The notes below the pieces were generated by a model. That model saw only the letters and a list, made by a program, of their open reading frames with translations, was not told the DNA's origin and ran no database searches. Positions 42,883 through 43,899 of a DNA stretch of 43,899 nt are shown piece after piece; the first letter of the stretch is position 1, and each line of letters starts with the position of its first letter. The position numbers and the translations under genes were made by a program. The DNA lies in contig JAFGSW010000087.1 of assembly GCA_016934415.1 (NCBI GenBank), forward strand, positions 1 to 43,899. The letters are read 5' to 3'. The DNA comes from Spirochaetales bacterium (GTDB taxonomy: Bacteria > Spirochaetota > Spirochaetia > SZUA-6 > RPPD01).

Positions 42883-43899
42883 ATGCCCCAGCCGCCCCCA
42901 TTCTGCCCGAACTCAACCTGCTCCAACCATCGCGCCCCGCCGGACGCGGGCTGGTACCGGCCTTTCGGCGCGTATCACACCCAAGCCTACAGCAAGGTGA
43001 AACGCTATCTCTGCCGTGCGTGCGGGAAATCGTTCTCGGACCAGACCTTCAGCCTGTCCTATTACCTGCACCTCAAAATCGATCTCAAGGACCTCTTTTT
43101 CAGCCTGGCCTCATGCTCGGGGATCAGGGCGCTGGCCAGAAAGCACGGAGTGACGGACAAGGCGATCAGTAACCGCATCGGACGATTGTCCCGCCAGGCG
43201 ATCGGGACGATGGCGGGCCTGCGGCCCTTCCAGGCCTCAGGCGAAGATCTGGTCGCCGACGGCTTCGAGAGCTTCATTCTTTCCCAGTACAGCCCGAGCA
43301 ACATCCATCACCTCATGGGCGCGTCGTCTCAATACGTGCATGCCTGCGATCTGGCCCACATAAGGAGGAAGGGGCGGATGACCAAACGCCAAAAGCGCAA
43401 ACGGGAGCGGCTGGAAAGGGGAAATCCCCGTGTTTCAGGGGAGATTTACGCGTCGTTCGATCGGATCTGCCACGCGATTCGCGATCTTCCGGGGTCCCGG
43501 GATACCATCGTTCTGCACACGGACGAAAAGAGGGAGTACCGGACCGTGCTTCAGGCGAACGGGTACCTGGAGGGGAGGGTGAAGCACAGGACGACCTCGT
43601 CGAAGCAGGCGAGGACCTTCGACAATCCCCTGTGGCCGGTCAACTACTACGACCGGGAGCTGCGCAAGGGCCAGGCCTCCATGGTGAGGGAGACGACGCG
43701 CTGGTCGCAGGAGACGAACAACTGCATGGAACGCACCTACGCGTACTCGGGCTACCACAATTTCTTCAAGCCGTTCCGGATCAGGCACCATGACATGCGG
43801 ACGCATGCCGAGGTGGCGGGGTTTCCTGCTCCGAAGATCGCCTCGCATCAAAGGAGGTTTTTCAGCGATCGGTTTTTCTATTCGAAGGTGTCGTTCAAC
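42883..43899 (+). CDS. DDE transposase with N-terminal zinc finger (runs off right edge)
   Basis: ATG 42883 has AGGAGAAAGG 5-6 nt upstream; 339 codons stay open to the window edge. The N-terminus is a zinc-finger of the form CPNSTCSNH...YLCRACGKSFS (residues 8-51). A helix-turn-helix-like region follows (GIRALARKHGVTDKAISNRI, about 80-99). DDE candidates are Asp in LVADGFESF (about 125), Asp in LHTDEKREY (about 216) and Glu in NNCMERTYAY (about 284). This order is seen in IS1- and IS1595-like transposases; I cannot choose a family. The end is not in view, so element limits are unknown. Confidence 0.75.
   Translation, partial: MPQPPPFCPNSTCSNHRAPPDAGWYRPFGAYHTQAYSKVKRYLCRACGKSFSDQTFSLSYYLHLKIDLKDLFFSLASCSGIRALARKHGVTDKAISNRIGRLSRQAIGTMAGLRPFQASGEDLVADGFESFILSQYSPSNIHHLMGASSQYVHACDLAHIRRKGRMTKRQKRKRERLERGNPRVSGEIYASFDRICHAIRDLPGSRDTIVLHTDEKREYRTVLQANGYLEGRVKHRTTSSKQARTFDNPLWPVNYYDRELRKGQASMVRETTRWSQETNNCMERTYAYSGYHNFFKPFRIRHHDMRTHAEVAGFPAPKIASHQRRFFSDRFFYSKVSFN

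Overview
The window is about 44 kb of GC-rich bacterial chromosome with both strands used. It carries one partial and several intact lipoprotein genes, many secreted proteins of unknown function and remains of insertion sequences. I see no rRNA, tRNA, CRISPR array, phage or plasmid genes. The mix suggests an uncultured Gram-negative, perhaps a Spirochaetota member: many Cys-lipobox proteins, a long eukaryotic-type IleS, an HU-like/DUF4469 protein, 7TM-PAS-LuxR regulators and an exosortase pair. This placement is an inference of low confidence, since no phylogenetic marker was analysed.

Layout. (1) 1-12.6 kb: a cluster of three paralogous lipoproteins, each made of fourteen ~48-residue beta-propeller units (229-2367 minus, 8145-10277 and 10523-12646 plus), with a partial lipoprotein at the left edge. 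Three LuxR-type regulators (2418-2858, 3004-3741, 6572-7813) and a GH5-CBM6 glycosidase lie among them. The first propeller gene has an in-frame TGA, and one regulator has lost most of its membrane part. (2) 12.8-18.6 kb: small secreted or membrane proteins, an HU-like DNA-binding protein that abuts a broken secreted gene, and a frameshifted WD40-SH3 gene. (3) 18.6-24.0 kb: a minus-strand ileS-lipoprotein-hisH-hisF operon. (4) 24.2-25.6 kb: an IS1182-like element, with 11-bp ends visible, whose transposase seems internally deleted. (5) 25.9-31.5 kb: a lipoprotein, a frameshifted secreted gene, and a two-gene unit encoding a membrane/coiled-coil protein and a GAF domain fused to a zinc-dependent dehydrogenase. 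(6) 32.0-36.5 kb: a lipoprotein, RfbC-type epimerase, small membrane proteins, a DUF1232-like protein and an inositol-monophosphatase-family enzyme. (7) 36.9-42.6 kb: a large membrane protein joining a periplasmic region, EF-hand-like calcium loops and a NicO/RcnA-like transporter; a small secreted protein; and an exosortase K / MSEP-CTERM pair with overlapping genes. (8) The right edge holds a zinc-finger DDE transposase that runs off the window.

A second layer runs through the intergenic DNA: short degenerate repeats with a 9-nt beat (ATCCGCGTC-like and CTTCGTGNN-like). In two places these reach into the 3' ends of genes and supply the last codons and the stop.

The strongest candidates for new biology are the GAF-dehydrogenase plus membrane coiled-coil unit (28368-31489), the closed 14-unit propeller lipoprotein family with its regulators, the XrtK/MSEP sorting pair, and the 9-nt repeat family. 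At least three genes carry a frameshift or in-frame stop. Without reads I cannot tell real decay from assembly error.
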